Made by a program: the position numbers and the translations under genes
The notes under the pieces: model-generated
What the model was told of the DNA's origin: nothing
Database searches by the model: none
Seen by the model: the letters and a program-made list of their open reading frames with translations, nothing else
Source of the DNA: Legionella clemsonensis
GTDB taxonomy: Bacteria > Pseudomonadota > Gammaproteobacteria > Legionellales > Legionellaceae
DNA length: 64,000 bases
Assembly: GCF_002240035.1 (NCBI RefSeq)
Contig: NZ_CP016397.1
Coordinates: 1,036,001-1,100,000 of the forward strand
Direction: 5' to 3'
In this document: positions 62,176-64,000 of the stretch, piece by piece
Numbering within the stretch: position 1 is the stretch's first letter
Layout of the letters: every line of letters begins with the position of its first letter

Positions 62176-63132
62176 ATGCATTCAATAAGTGAATGGTGGA
62201 TGTGGGTCGCTTTTTTTCTCTTTATCAGTTTAATGTTAGCCATTGATATATTTGTCTTTGGGGGTAAAAAGGCACATCGTGTTTCCACCAGAGAAGCGTT
62301 GACGTGGGTAATTGTCTGGGTAACTCTGGCGTTATTATTTAATCTTCTCTTGTGGCTTTATCTGTTAAATACTACGGATGCAGCTACCGCTCATCGACAA
62401 GCGTTAGAGTTTTTTACGGGCTATCTAATAGAAGAATCACTTTCAATAGACAATATGTTTATCTTTGTAATGATTTTTAAGTATTTTGCTGTACCCATGG
62501 AATATCAAAGACGCGTTTTACTGTTTGGAGTGATAGGTGCAATTGTCATGCGTCTCCTACTCATTTTATTAGGATTGTGGCTGGTTAATCAATTTCATTG
62601 GATACTGTATGTATTTGGAGCATTTTTGTTCTTTAGTGGTATTAAGCTTTTTTTTGTGGCTGAAAAAGAGCCTACGCTTGAAAAAAATTGGCTTTTATTT
62701 TGGATGCGGAAACACTTAAGAGTTACTGATAATTTTTATAAGGAGCATTTTTTTGTAAAGAAAGATAATTTACTTTATATTACGCCACTATTTTTAGTGT
62801 TAGTGCTTATTGAGGCAAGCGATTTAATTTTTGCTCTAGACAGTATTCCGGCAATTTTTGCGATTACGGATGATCCCTTTATTATATTTACTTCAAATAT
62901 TTTTGCGATTTTGGGTTTACGGGCTATGTATTTTTTGCTTGCAAATATGGCAGATCGTTTTCATCTTCTGAAATATGGTATTGCACTTATTTTAACGTTT
63001 GTTGGTTTTAAAATGTTAATTGCTTATTGGATTAAATTACCTATTTTTATTTCCTTAGGATTTATCGTTGCTACTTTGATTATGAGTGTTTTGGGTAGTC
63101 TAGTAAGTAAAAAACATCGCAAAAAAATATAA
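62176..63132 (+). CDS. TerC/Alx-family membrane protein
   Basis: 318 residues with eight or nine hydrophobic segments. TerC-family hallmarks are AIDIFVFGG near 24-32 with the intramembrane Asp, EESLSIDNMFIFVMIFKYF (about 89-107), and LVLIEASDLIFALDSIPAIFAITDDPFIIFTSNIFAILGLRAMYFLL, which contains the acidic pair of the proposed metal path. The E. coli relatives Alx and MntP-linked TerC proteins export manganese or support metalation of secreted enzymes. GAGGAG precedes the ATG. I saw no yybP-ykoY riboswitch in the leader. truD follows after 11 bases. Confidence 0.93.
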   Translation: MHSISEWWMWVAFFLFISLMLAIDIFVFGGKKAHRVSTREALTWVIVWVTLALLFNLLLWLYLLNTTDAATAHRQALEFFTGYLIEESLSIDNMFIFVMIFKYFAVPMEYQRRVLLFGVIGAIVMRLLLILLGLWLVNQFHWILYVFGAFLFFSGIKLFFVAEKEPTLEKNWLLFWMRKHLRVTDNFYKEHFFVKKDNLLYITPLFLVLVLIEASDLIFALDSIPAIFAITDDPFIIFTSNIFAILGLRAMYFLLANMADRFHLLKYGIALILTFVGFKMLIAYWIKLPIFISLGFIVATLIMSVLGSLVSKKHRKKI

Positions 63133-63143
63133 GAGGTATTTTA

Positions 63144-64000
63144 GTGTCAGATTTTAAGCCGCAAGCATTTGCCTATGGTAAACCCAATAGTACCGGCAAC
63201 ATAAAATGTTCTCCTGAGGATTTTAGCGTTCATGAAATACTAGGATTTGATTTAACTGGAGAGGGTGAGCATTTATATTTGCAAATCGAAAAGAAGGGAT
63301 TAAATACTGAAGAGGTGGTCAGGTCACTGGCTCGACGGTTAGTAAAATCGGAAAAAGCGATTTCCTATGCAGGCCTAAAAGATAAAGAGGCAGTAACAAC
63401 CCAGTGGTTTTCAATTCATTGTCCGGGTGAAGTCATTAACGCAGAAACTTTGGAAGGCGAGGGATGGCGCGTGCTACAAGCGAAAAGGCATGCTAAAAAA
63501 CTAAGAACAGGAGCTTTGGCTGCTAACCAATTTACTTTGGTTGTACGTGACCTTACTCACCTTGAAAAGGTTGAAGAGCGTCTGGAGCAAATTTCAGCCA
63601 ATGGTGTGCCCAATTATTTCGGCCCTCAACGCTTTGGTTATGGTAATAATAATTTACTAAAAGCTGAACAGCTGCTGTTAGCTGGCATTCGAGTCAAAAA
63701 TCGTTTTCTTCGTGGTATTTATTATTCAGCGGCTCGTGCTTTTTTATTTAATCAAATTTTGAGTGAACGCGTGCAAGCTAACACCTGGAATAAAGCAATG
63801 GCTGGAGATGTCATGCAGTTAACGGGATCCAACAGTATTTTTTCCATTGAAGAAAGTGATGCTGTTATTGAAAAAAGAGTTGCTGAGTTTGACATTTCTC
63901 CTGCGGCTCCATTATGGGGAAGAGGGGAAGAGCGACTTCAAATGCAGGCATTGGCATTGCAACAAAAAGCGTTATTGCCTTATAACTCTTGGTGTAAAGC
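63144..64000 (+). CDS. truD: tRNA pseudouridine(13) synthase TruD, 3' end outside window
   Basis: Converts U13 of tRNA-Glu to pseudouridine. The frame begins at GTG 63144, with AAGAGG nine bases upstream, and is open to the end of the window (285 codons). The N-terminal SPEDFSVHEILGFDLTGEGEHLYLQIEKKGLNTEEVV and the catalytic loop ISYAGLKDKEAVTTQWFSI, with the active-site Asp, are diagnostic, followed by VPNYFGPQRFGYGNNN. The family is about 330-350 residues, so 45-65 residues are missing. Confidence 0.96.
   Translation, partial: MSDFKPQAFAYGKPNSTGNIKCSPEDFSVHEILGFDLTGEGEHLYLQIEKKGLNTEEVVRSLARRLVKSEKAISYAGLKDKEAVTTQWFSIHCPGEVINAETLEGEGWRVLQAKRHAKKLRTGALAANQFTLVVRDLTHLEKVEERLEQISANGVPNYFGPQRFGYGNNNLLKAEQLLLAGIRVKNRFLRGIYYSAARAFLFNQILSERVQANTWNKAMAGDVMQLTGSNSIFSIEESDAVIEKRVAEFDISPAAPLWGRGEERLQMQALALQQKALLPYNSWCK

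Overview
The window looks like a chromosomal segment of a gammaproteobacterium of the order Legionellales, most likely a non-pneumophila Legionella species. I infer this from the AT-rich coding sequence, the conserved blocks ribF-ileS-lspA, era-recO-pdxJ, lptBAC-kdsCD and mlaFEDCB-ibaG-murA, and several large lineage-specific proteins with effector-like traits: long coiled coils, a eukaryote-type IQ motif and a Glu-rich C-terminus. No database search was possible, so species and effector status are inferences.

Layout. 1-7.1 kb (+): the 3' part of an RND efflux pump gene, then ribF, ileS and lspA. 7.1-13.5 kb (-): a KDPG-aldolase-like protein lacking the catalytic lysine, a 665-aa coiled-coil protein, a type IV pilin-like protein and a 1031-aa protein of unknown function. 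13.6-15.2 kb (+): era-recO. 15.2-17.0 kb (-): a polytopic membrane protein, probably a glycosyltransferase, split by a one-base frameshift. 17.4-20.9 kb (+): pdxJ and two overlapping genes for a two-subunit 2-oxoacid:ferredoxin oxidoreductase. 21-26.5 kb is the accessory part of the window: a host-attachment-family protein, a DUF1810 protein with an unknown C-terminal extension, and a large effector-like gene in two reading frames. That gene combines an IQ motif with a domain resembling fold-type I PLP enzymes. A 131-nt nested hairpin lies in the non-coding stretch that follows. 26.5-32.7 kb: a YccA-family protein, a nitrilase-family amidase, tldD, ubiX and a long-chain acyl-CoA ligase. 32.7-47.9 kb, mostly (-): a Sel1-repeat protein, mfd, an ornithine cyclodeaminase-family enzyme (+), a rhomboid, an M23 peptidase, xseA, an Lhr-type helicase, and rtcB with archease. 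48-51.5 kb (-): glutaminase and trpGDC without trpE. 51.6 kb: a palindromic MITE-like element. 51.7-55.1 kb (-): lptB, lptA, lptC, kdsC, kdsD. 55.3-61.6 kb (+): a methyltransferase-like gene, then the mla operon, ibaG, murA and a NIF3-family gene. 61.6-64 kb: a small unknown gene, a TerC-family protein and the 5' part of truD.

Function. Much of the right half serves the cell envelope. KdsD and KdsC make Kdo for LPS, LptA, LptB and LptC export LPS, Mla proteins maintain outer-membrane lipid asymmetry, and MurA starts peptidoglycan synthesis. RtcB, archease and the neighbouring helicase suggest an RNA or nucleic-acid repair neighbourhood. The strongest candidates for undescribed biology are the IQ-plus-PLP-like gene, the aldolase homologue without its Schiff-base lysine, and the nested hairpin. 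I saw no rRNA, tRNA, CRISPR array, intact insertion sequence or phage gene.
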